Part shown: positions 49,847 through 60,323 of the stretch, one piece after another
Layout: every line of letters begins with the position of its first letter
How positions within the stretch are numbered: position 1 is the stretch's first letter
Assembly: GCA_902560565.1 (NCBI GenBank)
Contig: CACEMG010000002.1
Coordinates: forward strand, 1-64,000
Length of the DNA: 64,000 bases
Direction of reading: 5' to 3'
Source of the DNA: an uncultured Pelagibacteraceae bacterium
GTDB lineage: Bacteria; Pseudomonadota; Alphaproteobacteria; Pelagibacterales; Pelagibacteraceae
Program-made: the position numbers and the translations under genes
Notes under the pieces: generated by a model
The model's input: the letters and a program-made list of their open reading frames with translations, nothing else
What the model was told of the DNA's origin: nothing
The model's database searches: none

Positions 49847-49927
49847 ATTAAAAATATAGTCAATTTTTTTTTATATTGTATCGATTTAAAAGTTATACTT
49901 AATAAGCTCATTTGTTTATATAAGCTA

Positions 49928-51313
49928 TTAAGAAGCTGCTTTAATAATATTTTTAGCGTAATTAGAGTTTTTCTTAATTTCATCAGAAATTAAAAATGCA
50001 AGTTCAATAGACTGGTCTGCATTTAATCTTGGATCACAATGCGTGTGGTATCTACTTGATAAATCTTGATCAGAAATATTTTTTGCACCGCCAGTACATT
50101 CTGTCACATTCTGACCTGTCATTTCTATATGAAGTCCTCCTGCATATGTTCCCTCACTTTGATGTACTTGGAATACATTTTTAACTTCATTTAAAACATT
50201 GTTAAATGGTCTAGTTTTAAAACCAGTTGTAGATACTAATGTATTACCATGCATAGGGTCACAAGACCAAATTACATTTAAACCTTCTTTTTTAATTCCT
50301 CTGATAAATTTAGGTAGAAACTTATCTACTTTATCATGTCCAAATCTAGATATTAAAGTGATTTTACCCTTTTCGTTATTTGGATTAATGAGCTCACAAA
50401 TTTTTGCTATTTCATCTGCTTTTGAAGTAGGACCACATTTAATTCCTATTGGATTCTCAATACCTCTGCAAAATTCGACATGGCCTCCATCAATTTGTCT
50501 AGTTCTATCTCCAATCCATACAAAGTGAGCAGAAGTATCATGGTACTGCCCTGATGTTGAGTCTACTCTAGTCATGGCTTCCTCAAATGGTAGCAATAAA
50601 GCTTCGTGTGAAGTCCAAAAGTTTACAGTTTTTAATCTTCTATTAAATTCTGCATTAATACCACAAGCATCCATGAATGCTAAAGCATCAGCTATTTTGT
50701 CTTCTAGCTCTTTAAATTTTTTAGCTTGAGGACTTTTTTTAATATAACCAAGATTCCATAAATGAACTTTTTTTAAATCAGCAAAACCACCATGACAGAA
50801 AGCTCTAATTAAATTTAGTGTTGATGCTGATTGCGAATAAGCTTTAAATAATCTTTTTGGATCAGGTCTTCTTGCTTTTTCGGTAAATTCTATAGCGTTT
50901 ATATTGTCTCCAAGATAGCTTGGTAATTCTTTATCACCTTGTTTTTCTGTTGGCGCACTTCTTGGTTTCGAGAATTGACCAGCAATTCTTCCTAATTTTA
51001 CAACTGGTAATGATGCAGAGTATGTTAAGACAAGAGACATTTGTAAAAAGACTTTAAAATAGTCTCTTATGTTATCTGGATTAAACTCAGCAAAACTTTC
51101 TGCGCAATCTCCACCTTGAAGTAAAAAAGCTTTACCATCTACAACTTCGGCAAGCTGTTTCTTCAGGTGTGTTGTTTCTCCTGCAAATACTAAAGGAGGA
51201 AAAGACTTTAGTTTATTTAAAACTAAATTTAATTCCTTATCATCCTCGTATTTTGGGATGTGTTTAACAGGATATTTTCTCCAGCTGTTTGTAGTCCATT
51301 TTTTCATATTCAA
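49928..51313 (-). CDS. Class II (plant-type) DAHP synthase
   Basis: WTTNSWRKYPVKHIPKYED; AFLLQGGDCAESF; VKLGRIAGQFSKPRS; IWSCDPMHGNT. Confidence 0.95.
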   Translation of the reverse strand: MNMKKWTTNSWRKYPVKHIPKYEDDKELNLVLNKLKSFPPLVFAGETTHLKKQLAEVVDGKAFLLQGGDCAESFAEFNPDNIRDYFKVFLQMSLVLTYSASLPVVKLGRIAGQFSKPRSAPTEKQGDKELPSYLGDNINAIEFTEKARRPDPKRLFKAYSQSASTLNLIRAFCHGGFADLKKVHLWNLGYIKKSPQAKKFKELEDKIADALAFMDACGINAEFNRRLKTVNFWTSHEALLLPFEEAMTRVDSTSGQYHDTSAHFVWIGDRTRQIDGGHVEFCRGIENPIGIKCGPTSKADEIAKICELINPNNEKGKITLISRFGHDKVDKFLPKFIRGIKKEGLNVIWSCDPMHGNTLVSTTGFKTRPFNNVLNEVKNVFQVHQSEGTYAGGLHIEMTGQNVTECTGGAKNISDQDLSSRYHTHCDPRLNADQSIELAFLISDEIKKNSNYAKNIIKAAS

Positions 51314-51342
51314 CCTAAAAGTGTTGTAGCAGAGTTTATTAA

Positions 51343-53163
51343 TTATTCAACTGTAACTGATTTAGCCAGATTTCTTGGTTTATCTATATCATAGCCTTTT
51401 TTAAGAGCTGTGTAATATGCTAACTTTTGCAAAGGTATAGTTACTAAAAAAGGATACAAATCATTTTCTATAGTTTCAATTTCGATTTTTTGCCAAATAT
51501 TTTCTGATACTACTTGGTTATCCTCTTTATTGGTTATCAATAATACTTTAGCACCTCTTGCTATAACCTCTTGCATATTTGAAATAGTTTTTTTGTAGTG
51601 CTCATCTTTTGGAGCAATAACCACAACTGGCATTCCATCTTCAATTAAGGCTAATGGTCCATGTTTCATTTCCCCTGCCGGGTATCCCTCGGCATGTATG
51701 TAGGCTAATTCTTTAAGCTTTAAGGCTCCTTCAAGTGCAATTGGATATGAGTATCCTCTGCCCAAAAACATTGAACCTTTTGCATTAGCAAAAGTATTAC
51801 AAATTAATTGAATTTTATTTTCCGCAGAAATAGTTTTATTAACTAGATCAGAAAGTAATTTTAGATTTTTAATTTTTTCAATATATTTGTGTTTATTAAT
51901 ATCACCTTTAAAAAACGACATTTTAAGGCATAATAAATAAATTACTAACATTTGTCCTAAAAATGCTTTCGTTGATGCAACACCAATTTCAGGACCACAA
52001 TGAATTGGTAATACAAATTTAGAATCTCTTGCGATCGAGCTTTCTACTACATTTACAATACTGCATGTTTTCATGTCATTTTTATTACATAAATCTAAAG
52101 CAGCATAAGTATCTGCAGTTTCTCCAGATTGAGAAATAAAAATATATAGACAATCTTCATTGAACTTGTTTTTTCTGTACCTAAATTCAGAAGCAATATC
52201 AACTTGTACATCTAAATTGGTTAATTGTTCAAACCAGTATTTACCTACTAAGCAAGAATGAAATGCAGTTCCACATCCAATTAGTTTGATTGATTTAATT
52301 TCATCTTTTTTCCATGGAAAATTGTGAAGATTTATCTCATTATTAATTTTATCAATATATTCATTTATACAGTTTTTGATTGTAATTGGTTGCTCATCTA
52401 TTTCTTTTGCCATGAAGTGTTTGTATTCACCTTTTTCATAATTTTGATCATTCGATGATAAATGCAATATTTTTTTATTTACTTTTTTTCCTTTGGAGTC
52501 AAAAAAATCAATATCTTTTTTTTTGATTATACAGAACTCACCATCATTTAAATAAGTAATCTTATTTGTCATTGATTTTAAAGCATATGAGTCTGAACCT
52601 AGATAATTTTCATTTGGACCGTATCCTACAGCTAATGGTGAGCCTCTTCTCGCGCCAATAATAAGTTCAGGCATATCTTTTAAAATTATACCCAAAGCAA
52701 AACTTCCATCTAAATCATTTAAAGTTTTAATAATTGCTTCATTGAGTTTATTATTTTTCAAATATTCAACTAAAAGATGAACAATAACTTCGGTATCAGT
52801 TTGTGATTTAAATTTATGTCCTTTACTAATTAATTGTTTTTTTAGGTCAGCCGAATTTTCAATTATTCCATTGTGAACAACTGAAATACTTTCAGTTGAA
52901 TGAGGATGGGCATTAATTGTACTAGGTATGCCATGCGTTGCCCATCTGACATGGCCAATTCCAACATTTCCTAAAAGATTAATTTGTGAAATGTTTTTTT
53001 CTAATACGTCAACTCTTCCCTGGCATTTAACTTCATTTATTAAACCATCATTTATTGTTGCTATACCTGCGGAGTCATACCCTCTATACTCAAGTTTTTT
53101 GAGTGAATTTAATATCGATGAAGAGACAGGTTTATTGCTAGTAATACCAATAATTCCACACAT
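51343..53163 (-). CDS. glmS: Glutamine-fructose-6-phosphate aminotransferase
   Basis: [43 protein letters not shown]-terminal KPRNLAKSVTVE. Confidence 0.97.
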   Translation of the reverse strand: MCGIIGITSNKPVSSSILNSLKKLEYRGYDSAGIATINDGLINEVKCQGRVDVLEKNISQINLLGNVGIGHVRWATHGIPSTINAHPHSTESISVVHNGIIENSADLKKQLISKGHKFKSQTDTEVIVHLLVEYLKNNKLNEAIIKTLNDLDGSFALGIILKDMPELIIGARRGSPLAVGYGPNENYLGSDSYALKSMTNKITYLNDGEFCIIKKKDIDFFDSKGKKVNKKILHLSSNDQNYEKGEYKHFMAKEIDEQPITIKNCINEYIDKINNEINLHNFPWKKDEIKSIKLIGCGTAFHSCLVGKYWFEQLTNLDVQVDIASEFRYRKNKFNEDCLYIFISQSGETADTYAALDLCNKNDMKTCSIVNVVESSIARDSKFVLPIHCGPEIGVASTKAFLGQMLVIYLLCLKMSFFKGDINKHKYIEKIKNLKLLSDLVNKTISAENKIQLICNTFANAKGSMFLGRGYSYPIALEGALKLKELAYIHAEGYPAGEMKHGPLALIEDGMPVVVIAPKDEHYKKTISNMQEVIARGAKVLLITNKEDNQVVSENIWQKIEIETIENDLYPFLVTIPLQKLAYYTALKKGYDIDKPRNLAKSVTVE

Positions 53164-53777
53164 TATTTTTTATTTCTTTTATAATTTTTTTTCTCAACTT
53201 GATTTGGTCTAGTTAAAGCTAAACTATTTTTATTTACATTTTTGGTAATAACAGATCCTGCTCCAATTACTGCATTTCGTCTAATTTTTAATGGCGCTAC
53301 TAAAGATGAATTAGATCCAATAAAAACATTATCTTCGATGATTGTTTTGTTTTTACTGACCCCATCATAATTACAAGTAATGGTTCCGGCTCCAATGTTT
53401 GTTGATTGGCCAATTAAACTATCACCAATATAAGAAAGATGATTTACTTTTGAGTTTTTTTTAAGCGTGCTTTTTTTAATCTCAACAAAATTTCCAACTT
53501 TAGAATTTTTTTCTAATTTTGTTCCAGGTCTTAATCTAGCAAAAGGTCCTATAATACAATTTTGCTCTATGACCACTCCCTCAATATGAGAAAAGCCCAA
53601 AATTTTTACATTATTTTTGATTTTTACTTTTTTTCCAAACACTACATAAGGTTCTATAATTACATTTTTACCAATTTTAGTATCTTTTGAAAAGAATACA
53701 GTTTCAGGAGCAATCATTTTGACTCCTTGTTTAATAAATTTTTCTCTCAATTTTATGTTTAAATTTGTTTGTCTCAT
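53163..53777 (-). CDS. GlmU-like left-handed beta-helix acetyltransferase (C-terminal domain only)
   Basis: [95 protein letters not shown]; lacks the uridyltransferase domain. Confidence 0.9.
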   Translation of the reverse strand: MRQTNLNIKLREKFIKQGVKMIAPETVFFSKDTKIGKNVIIEPYVVFGKKVKIKNNVKILGFSHIEGVVIEQNCIIGPFARLRPGTKLEKNSKVGNFVEIKKSTLKKNSKVNHLSYIGDSLIGQSTNIGAGTITCNYDGVSKNKTIIEDNVFIGSNSSLVAPLKIRRNAVIGAGSVITKNVNKNSLALTRPNQVEKKNYKRNKK

Positions 53778-53847
53778 TTAGTTTTTTCTTATAATTAAGT
53801 ATGTATGATCTTTAATTCACAAATTATTTCTTAATAATACTTTTTAA

Positions 53848-54537
53848 ATGAGTCAAAAATATACAATTTTATTTGATCTAGATGGTACATTAGTTGACAC
53901 GGCTCCTGATTTAATGGCTGCACACAATCATGTAATGAAAAAATTTGGTTATAGCACAAAAAGTGTTGATGAAATTAGGAACTTGGTAGGTAAAGGAGCG
54001 GCTGTTTTAATTGGTAGATCAATTTGGGGTGCTGCAAAAAAAGAATTTTCTAAAATAACAGATGAAAAAATTAAAAATGAAATGGTAAAAGAATTTATAG
54101 ATTTTTACGGGAAAAATTTAGTTATTGAAAGTAAGTTAATTAAAGGAGTTCAAGAATTTTTAGATTGGGCAAAATCGAAAGATATCTCAATGGCAGTGTG
54201 TACAAATAAGCAAGAGCATCTTGCAATTGAATTGTTAAAAAAAATTAACATATATCATTATTTTGAATATGTTGCAGGAGGAAATACATTTGATTACTGT
54301 AAACCTGATCCAAGACATTTAACTAGCATAGTTGAGATAATTGATGGAAAAATTGACAAGTGTTTAATGTTTGGTGATAGTGAAAATGATGCAGATGCTG
54401 CAAAGGCTGCTAATATCCCAATGATACTTTTAAAAGATGGTTATACTGATAAAAAAATAGAACAAATTTATCATAATCATCTCATTACAGATTTTGTAAA
54501 TGTAGAAAAAATTGTCTCCAAATATTTACATGGTTGA
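53848..54537 (+). CDS. gph: Phosphoglycolate phosphatase-like HAD hydrolase
   Basis: LFDLDGTLVDTAPDLMAAHN; AVCTNKQEHLAIELL; MFGDSENDADAAKAANIP. Confidence 0.88.
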   Translation: MSQKYTILFDLDGTLVDTAPDLMAAHNHVMKKFGYSTKSVDEIRNLVGKGAAVLIGRSIWGAAKKEFSKITDEKIKNEMVKEFIDFYGKNLVIESKLIKGVQEFLDWAKSKDISMAVCTNKQEHLAIELLKKINIYHYFEYVAGGNTFDYCKPDPRHLTSIVEIIDGKIDKCLMFGDSENDADAAKAANIPMILLKDGYTDKKIEQIYHNHLITDFVNVEKIVSKYLHG

Positions 54538-55129
54538 TACTAATTTAATCTTCGCACTAATAAGTTTTTATTTTGTGATGTATGTAACTCCAGGACCAAA
54601 TAATGCTATGGTTCTTGCTTCAGGATTAAAATTCGGTTTTTTAAAAAGTATTCCTCACATGACAGGCATAACTATTGGTCATGTAACTCAATTGATTTTG
54701 GTTTGTCTTGGATTGGGAAAAATTTTTCAAATATTTCCGGAATTGCAAAATATTTTAAAAATACTATGTGCAATCTACTTAATTTATCTTGGTTATAAAA
54801 TAATTGGTTCATTTAGTAAAATTAAAGATGATGATACAAGGCCACTGAAATTCTATGAGGCAGCATTATTTCAAATAGTAAATCCAAAAGCATGGACTAT
54901 TTCAAGTATGGCCGCTTCTGGTTTTTTACCAAAAGATGGTAATTTAATCATATCTATATTATTTATCTCATGTATCGCTCTTATAATTTGTCCAATCTCA
55001 ATTTCTCCTTGGGCTGCTTTTGGATCAGGTATTAAAAATTTGGTAAAGAATAATAAAATAAAAGTAATAATAGAGTTTTTTTTAGCATTTTTACTTTTAA
55101 TAACCGCCATTTTGATTGTAATTGATTAA
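54530..55129 (+). CDS. LysE/RhtB-family amino-acid exporter
   Basis: FYFVMYVTPGPNNAMVLASGLKFGFLKSIPHMTGI; LFQIVNPKAWTI. ATG at 54530 (MVDTNL) is the likely start. Confidence 0.9.
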   Translation: MVDTNLIFALISFYFVMYVTPGPNNAMVLASGLKFGFLKSIPHMTGITIGHVTQLILVCLGLGKIFQIFPELQNILKILCAIYLIYLGYKIIGSFSKIKDDDTRPLKFYEAALFQIVNPKAWTISSMAASGFLPKDGNLIISILFISCIALIICPISISPWAAFGSGIKNLVKNNKIKVIIEFFLAFLLLITAILIVID

Positions 55130-55167
55130 TAAGTCATTATTACTGTATGTGAATTTAAGGAGATAAT

Positions 55168-56670
55168 TTGATTATACACAAAGTAAGAGTTTATCCATCA
55201 AAAAGAGATTGTCCCAAAAAAAAACAACTAGCATGGAAAATTGCCGAGATAGCAAGTGATAATGCTAAATTAAATAAAGAGTCTATTGAGATGGTTATTA
55301 ACAGAATTATAGACAATGCATCTGTAGCAATCGCATCTCTAAATAGAAAACCTGTTATCGCATCAAGGGAAATGGCATTTAAACACCCAAGAAAAAATGG
55401 AGCAATGTTATTTGGTGTTAATTCAAATCAAAAATACGATTGTGAATGGGTTGCATGGTCAAATGGTACAGCGGTAAGAGAATTGGATTTTCACGATACT
55501 TTTTTAGCTGCAGATTACAGTCATCCAGGTGATAATATCCCTCCACTTTTAAGTGTTGCACAACAAAAAAAAAGAAGTGGTGTAGATCTCTTAAGAGGAA
55601 TTATTACAGCATACGAAGTCCAAGTAAATCTTGTGAAAGGTATATGTTTACACAAGCATAAGGTTGATCACATTGCACATTTAGGACCGAGTGTTGCTGC
55701 GGGGATTGGTTCAATGCTTAAATTAAATACTGAAACAATTTATCAAGCAATACAACAAGCCTTACATACAACTATTTCAACAAGACAATCAAGAAAAGGT
55801 GAAATTTCAAGTTGGAAAGCGTTCGCTCCTGCGCATGCAGGTAAACTGGCTATAGAGGCAATAGATAGAGTGATGCGAGGAGAAGGCGCTCCTAGTCCAA
55901 TTTATGAGGGAGAAGATAGTGTTATCGCAAGAATTTTAGATGGTAAAAAAGCTTTGTACAAAGTTCCATTACCAAAAAGAGGTGAAACAAAAAAAGCAAT
56001 TCTAGAAACATACACAAAGGAATATTCAGCTGAATACCAATCTCAAGCCTTAATTGATTTAGCAAAAAAATTAAAAAAGAAAATTTCAAATTTAAATCAG
56101 ATAAAAAAAATTGATATTTTTACAAGTCATCATACTCACTATGTAATAGGAACTGGCGCTAACGACCCACAAAAAATGGATCCGAATGCAAGCAGGGAAA
56201 CTTTAGATCATTCAATTATGTACATTTTTGCAGTTGCATTAGAAGATGGAGATTGGCACCATATAAAATCATATACAAGAGCGAGAGCAAATAAAAAATC
56301 AACAATAAAAATTTGGCAATCTATTAAAACACATGAAGATAAAAAATGGACAAGAAAATATCATGATCCAAACCCCAAAAGAAAATCTTTTGGAGCAAAA
56401 GTTGTAGTCACTTTGAATAATGGTAAAAAAATCACTGACTCGCTTGAAAGAGCTGATGCACATCCTTACGGAGCGAGACCATTTAAGAGAAATGATTATA
56501 TAAATAAATTTTTGACTTTGACTAAAGGTATCTTGGATAAAAAAGAAAGTGAAAGATTTATTAATATTGTTCAAAAACTAAAAAAATTACAGCCTGGTCA
56601 ACTTGGAAAATTGAATTTGGTTGTTAAAAAAAGTAAATTAAAAAGAAATTTTAAGAAAGCTATATTCTAA
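55168..56670 (+). CDS. prpD: MmgE/PrpD-family 2-methylcitrate dehydratase
   Basis: [50 protein letters not shown] start preceded by AAGGAG (55157..55162). Confidence 0.93.
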   Translation: MIIHKVRVYPSKRDCPKKKQLAWKIAEIASDNAKLNKESIEMVINRIIDNASVAIASLNRKPVIASREMAFKHPRKNGAMLFGVNSNQKYDCEWVAWSNGTAVRELDFHDTFLAADYSHPGDNIPPLLSVAQQKKRSGVDLLRGIITAYEVQVNLVKGICLHKHKVDHIAHLGPSVAAGIGSMLKLNTETIYQAIQQALHTTISTRQSRKGEISSWKAFAPAHAGKLAIEAIDRVMRGEGAPSPIYEGEDSVIARILDGKKALYKVPLPKRGETKKAILETYTKEYSAEYQSQALIDLAKKLKKKISNLNQIKKIDIFTSHHTHYVIGTGANDPQKMDPNASRETLDHSIMYIFAVALEDGDWHHIKSYTRARANKKSTIKIWQSIKTHEDKKWTRKYHDPNPKRKSFGAKVVVTLNNGKKITDSLERADAHPYGARPFKRNDYINKFLTLTKGILDKKESERFINIVQKLKKLQPGQLGKLNLVVKKSKLKRNFKKAIF

Positions 56671-57566
56671 TGCATTTTGTTGAGAAAGATCCAGGTCAAA
56701 AAAGATTAGATTTTGTTAACAAATTAAAATCTAAAAAAATAATTAGAGCACCTGGTGCTTATAATCCTTTAACTGCAAAATTAATTCAGGAAATAGGATA
56801 TGACGCTGTTTATGTTTCTGGAGGTGTAATGGCTAATGACCTTGGGTTTCCTGATATAGGATTAACAACTATCGAAGATGTAAGTACAAGATCATATCTT
56901 ATTTCAAGAGTAACAGATCTTCCAACAATAGTTGACATAGATACTGGCTTTAAATCCTGCAAAGAAACCGTAGAAACCTTTGAAGAGTTCGGTCTTGCAG
57001 CTGTTCATTTAGAAGATCAAATTGAAAGAAAAAGGTGTGGACACTTAGATAATAAAGAGCTCATAACAAAAGATGAGATGGTAAAAAAAATAAAAGATTG
57101 TGTATCTGCAAGAAAAGATGAAAACTTTAAAATTATTGCAAGGTCTGACGCAAAAAGTGTTGAAGGAATTGACAAGATGATTGATAGATGTAAAGCATAT
57201 ATTGACGCTGGGGCTGAAATAATTTTTCCAGAAGCATTAGCTGATGAAAAAGATTTTGAAAAAGTAAGAAAAGAACTCTCGTCCTATTTATTAGCTAATA
57301 TGACAGAATTTGGAAAAACAAAACTCTTAAATTTCAAAGAGCTAGAAAATTTAGGATATAATATAGTAATTTATCCAGTAACAACACAAAGACTGGCTAT
57401 GAAAAATGTAGAGGATGGCCTAAGAGACATTTATTCCAGTGGACATCAGAACAATGTTATAAGTAAAATGCAAACTCGTAAAAGATTGTATGAGCTTGTT
57501 GAATATGAAAAATACAATTCTTTAGATGAAAAAATTTTTAATTTTAGTACAAAAGGCCACGAATAA
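56670..57566 (+). CDS. prpB: 2-methylisocitrate lyase
   Basis: APGAYNPLTAKLIQEIGYDAVYVSGGVMANDLGFPDIGLTT; HLEDQIERKRCGHLDNKEL. Confidence 0.95.
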   Translation: MHFVEKDPGQKRLDFVNKLKSKKIIRAPGAYNPLTAKLIQEIGYDAVYVSGGVMANDLGFPDIGLTTIEDVSTRSYLISRVTDLPTIVDIDTGFKSCKETVETFEEFGLAAVHLEDQIERKRCGHLDNKELITKDEMVKKIKDCVSARKDENFKIIARSDAKSVEGIDKMIDRCKAYIDAGAEIIFPEALADEKDFEKVRKELSSYLLANMTEFGKTKLLNFKELENLGYNIVIYPVTTQRLAMKNVEDGLRDIYSSGHQNNVISKMQTRKRLYELVEYEKYNSLDEKIFNFSTKGHE

Positions 57567-58690
57567 TGAGTGATGATATTAAAAAAGGTTTAATGGGTGT
57601 CATAGTTGATGAGACCTCAATCTCAAAAGTTATGCCAGAAATTAATTCTTTAACTTACAGAGGTTATGCAGCGCAAGACCTTTGTGCTAACTGTAATTTT
57701 GAGGAGGTTGCTTATCTTATTTTAAACAAGGAATTACCAAACAAGAAACAGCTGTTAAAGTTTGTGAAACAAGAAAGAAATGAAAGGAAACTTTCTAAAA
57801 CACTTTTAAATGTAATAAAGGAAATGCCAAAAAAATCTCACCCCATGGATGTAGCAAGAACCGCTGTAAGTGTAATGGGTCTTGAAGATAAAGAAACTAC
57901 AGATAATTCACCAGATGCAAATTTAAGAAAAACTATGAGAATATTTGCTAAAACTCCAGTAGCTTTAGCTGCTTTTTATAGACTCAGAAAAGGAAAAAAA
58001 ATAATTTCACCAAAAAAAAATCTTTCTTTTGCAGAAAACTTTTTTTACATGTGTTTCGGTAAAGTTCCACAAAAAGATATAGTTAAGGCTTTTGATGTAT
58101 CATTAATTCTTTACGCTGAACATAGTTTTAATGTTTCTACTTTCACAGCTAGAACAATCACTAGTAGTCTTTCTGATATACATGGTGCAATAACTGGAGC
58201 AATAGCTAGTCTTAAAGGACCGCTACATGGTGGCGCAAATGAAGAAGTGATGCATATGATGAATAAAATTAAGAGACCAGAGAATGCACTAAAATGGATT
58301 AATAATGCCTTAGAAAATAAATCGGTAGTAATGGGCTTTGGTCACAGGGTTTATAAAAGTGGAGATTCAAGAGTTCCAACTATGAGAGAATATTTTGGGA
58401 AAGTTGCAAAAATTAAAAAAGATAAAAAATTTGAGAAAATTTATGACATTGTAGAAAAGGTTATGATTGATAGAAAAAATATACATCCAAACGTTGATTA
58501 CCCGACGGGTCCTACTTATCATTTAATGGGATTTGATACAGATTTTTTTACACCAATATTTGTAATATCAAGGATTATTGGTTGGTCAGCGCATATTATT
58601 GAACAACATGCTACTAACAAACTTATTCGTCCTCTTGCAGCTTACAATGGAAGTCATTATAGAAAAGTTTCTCAAATTAAAGACAGATAA
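57566..58690 (+). CDS. prpC: 2-methylcitrate synthase
   Basis: GLMGVIVDETSISKVMPEINSLTYRGYAAQDL; GFGHRVYKSGDSRV; LMGFDTDFFTPIFVISRIIGWSAHIIEQ. Confidence 0.94.
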   Translation: MSDDIKKGLMGVIVDETSISKVMPEINSLTYRGYAAQDLCANCNFEEVAYLILNKELPNKKQLLKFVKQERNERKLSKTLLNVIKEMPKKSHPMDVARTAVSVMGLEDKETTDNSPDANLRKTMRIFAKTPVALAAFYRLRKGKKIISPKKNLSFAENFFYMCFGKVPQKDIVKAFDVSLILYAEHSFNVSTFTARTITSSLSDIHGAITGAIASLKGPLHGGANEEVMHMMNKIKRPENALKWINNALENKSVVMGFGHRVYKSGDSRVPTMREYFGKVAKIKKDKKFEKIYDIVEKVMIDRKNIHPNVDYPTGPTYHLMGFDTDFFTPIFVISRIIGWSAHIIEQHATNKLIRPLAAYNGSHYRKVSQIKDR

Positions 58691-59314
58691 TTATAAATTA
58701 ATTTTAACAAACCTTTCTAAAAAAATTTGATACTGGCAGTTATTTTCTTTTATAAATTCATCAATTGCTTTTTTAACACCAGCCGCATAAGTTAAATTAT
58801 AATCATCACATAAGATTGTACCATTTTCTGAAATGATTTTTTTACTTAAATTTAAATCGTTTTTTACTGTACTATATTCATGACCTCCATCGATAAATAT
58901 CAAATCAACATTTTTTAAATTAATATCTTTTAAAGCAGTATTTGAATTACCTTTAATTAATTTAATATTATTTTTATAGACTTTTAATAAGTCCTGAACA
59001 GCTTCAATGCTGTAAGGGTTATATTTCTTTATATATTTAAAATAAAATCTTTTTAGAGGATTATTGATTTTTAATGATGGAGCAATCTCATCTTCATAAA
59101 TTTCATCTGTTTCAAAAATATCAATTCCATAATATTTAAAATTTTCCCCGTGATTTTTGAACATTAAATCACAGACGTTCTTTGCTAAAACACCTTGGAA
59201 TATTCCTATCTCTAAAAAAGTTTTTGGATTGATTTTGTTTATTTCTTTTAGAAATAAATTTCCTTCAGCAACTTTTTTAATACTGCTTTTTCGGAAATAT
59301 TTCTTATATCTCAA
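58691..59314 (-). CDS. Class I SAM-dependent methyltransferase
   Basis: PKTFLEIGIFQGVLAKNVCD; VDLIFIDGGHEYSTVKNDLNLSKKIISENGTILCDDY. The 59383 ATG overlaps nrdB out of frame; a TTG at 59314 just after the nrdB stop is more plausible. Confidence 0.75.
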   Translation of the reverse strand: MRYKKYFRKSSIKKVAEGNLFLKEINKINPKTFLEIGIFQGVLAKNVCDLMFKNHGENFKYYGIDIFETDEIYEDEIAPSLKINNPLKRFYFKYIKKYNPYSIEAVQDLLKVYKNNIKLIKGNSNTALKDINLKNVDLIFIDGGHEYSTVKNDLNLSKKIISENGTILCDDYNLTYAAGVKKAIDEFIKENNCQYQIFLERFVKINL

Positions 59315-59315
59315 A

Positions 59316-60323
59316 TTAAGAAAATGCTTCTGTCCAATTTCCTCTGGTTGATGCTTTTGAATACTCCGTTGCTCTTCCTTCAAAGAAGTTCATGTGTTCA
59401 ACAGCATTAAGCATTGTATCTAACCAAGTAAGAGGGTTTTTATCAACTTTGTAAATTGGTTCTAAACCTAATTGAGATAATCTTCTATTACCAATGAACC
59501 TTATATAGTCTTTTACTTCTTGAGCAGTAAGTCCTTGCATAGGTCCCATTTCAAATGCTAAGTCAATAAATGCATCTTCATGCTCAATTATTGTTCTGCA
59601 AGCCTCATATAACTCTTTCTTAAGTTGGGGTGTCCAAACTTCAGGATTCTCTTTTATAAACTCTTTAAAAATTCTTATCATAGAATTGCAATGTAAAGTT
59701 TCGTCACGAACAGACCAAGTTACGATCTGACCCATTCCTTTCATTTTATTGAATCTTGGAAAGTTTAAAAGAATTGCAAAACTAGCAAACAATTGAAGTC
59801 CTTCAGTAAAAGCACTGAACACAGCAACAGTTTTTGCAATGTCTTCTTTAGAATTTACATTAAAATTTTGCATATAATCGTATTTATCTTTCATCTCTTT
59901 ATATTTCATAAATGCAGAATATTCTGACTCTGGCATTCCAATTGTATCTAATAAATGTGAGTAAGCAGCGATATGAACTGTCTCCATTGCCGCAAAAGCA
60001 GTCATCATCATTAATACTTCTGTAGGTTTAAAAACTGTTGTGTAATGTCTTAAATAACAGTTATTTACTTCAACATCCGCTTGAGTAAAAAATCTAAAAA
60101 TCTGTGTTAATAAATTTTTTTCTGCCTGGGATAGGTTTTTTTGCCAATCTCTTACATCGTCTCCTAATGGTACTTCTTCTGGGAGCCAGTGAATTCTTTG
60201 TTGTGTTAGCCATGCATCATAACACCAAGGATATCTGAATGGTTTATAAACTGGGTTTTCTACTAATAGACCCATTTTTTTTGGTTGAATAATTTCTTTT
60301 CTTTCTTGTTTTATTACTGACAT
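59316..60323 (-). CDS. nrdB: Class I ribonucleotide reductase small subunit
   Basis: FRYPWCYDAWLTQQRIHWLPEEVPLGDDVRDW; AAMETVHIAAYSHLLDTIG; SVRDETLHCNSM. Likely start ATG 60323 (MSVIKQERKE). Confidence 0.95.
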   Translation of the reverse strand: MSVIKQERKEIIQPKKMGLLVENPVYKPFRYPWCYDAWLTQQRIHWLPEEVPLGDDVRDWQKNLSQAEKNLLTQIFRFFTQADVEVNNCYLRHYTTVFKPTEVLMMMTAFAAMETVHIAAYSHLLDTIGMPESEYSAFMKYKEMKDKYDYMQNFNVNSKEDIAKTVAVFSAFTEGLQLFASFAILLNFPRFNKMKGMGQIVTWSVRDETLHCNSMIRIFKEFIKENPEVWTPQLKKELYEACRTIIEHEDAFIDLAFEMGPMQGLTAQEVKDYIRFIGNRRLSQLGLEPIYKVDKNPLTWLDTMLNAVEHMNFFEGRATEYSKASTRGNWTEAFS

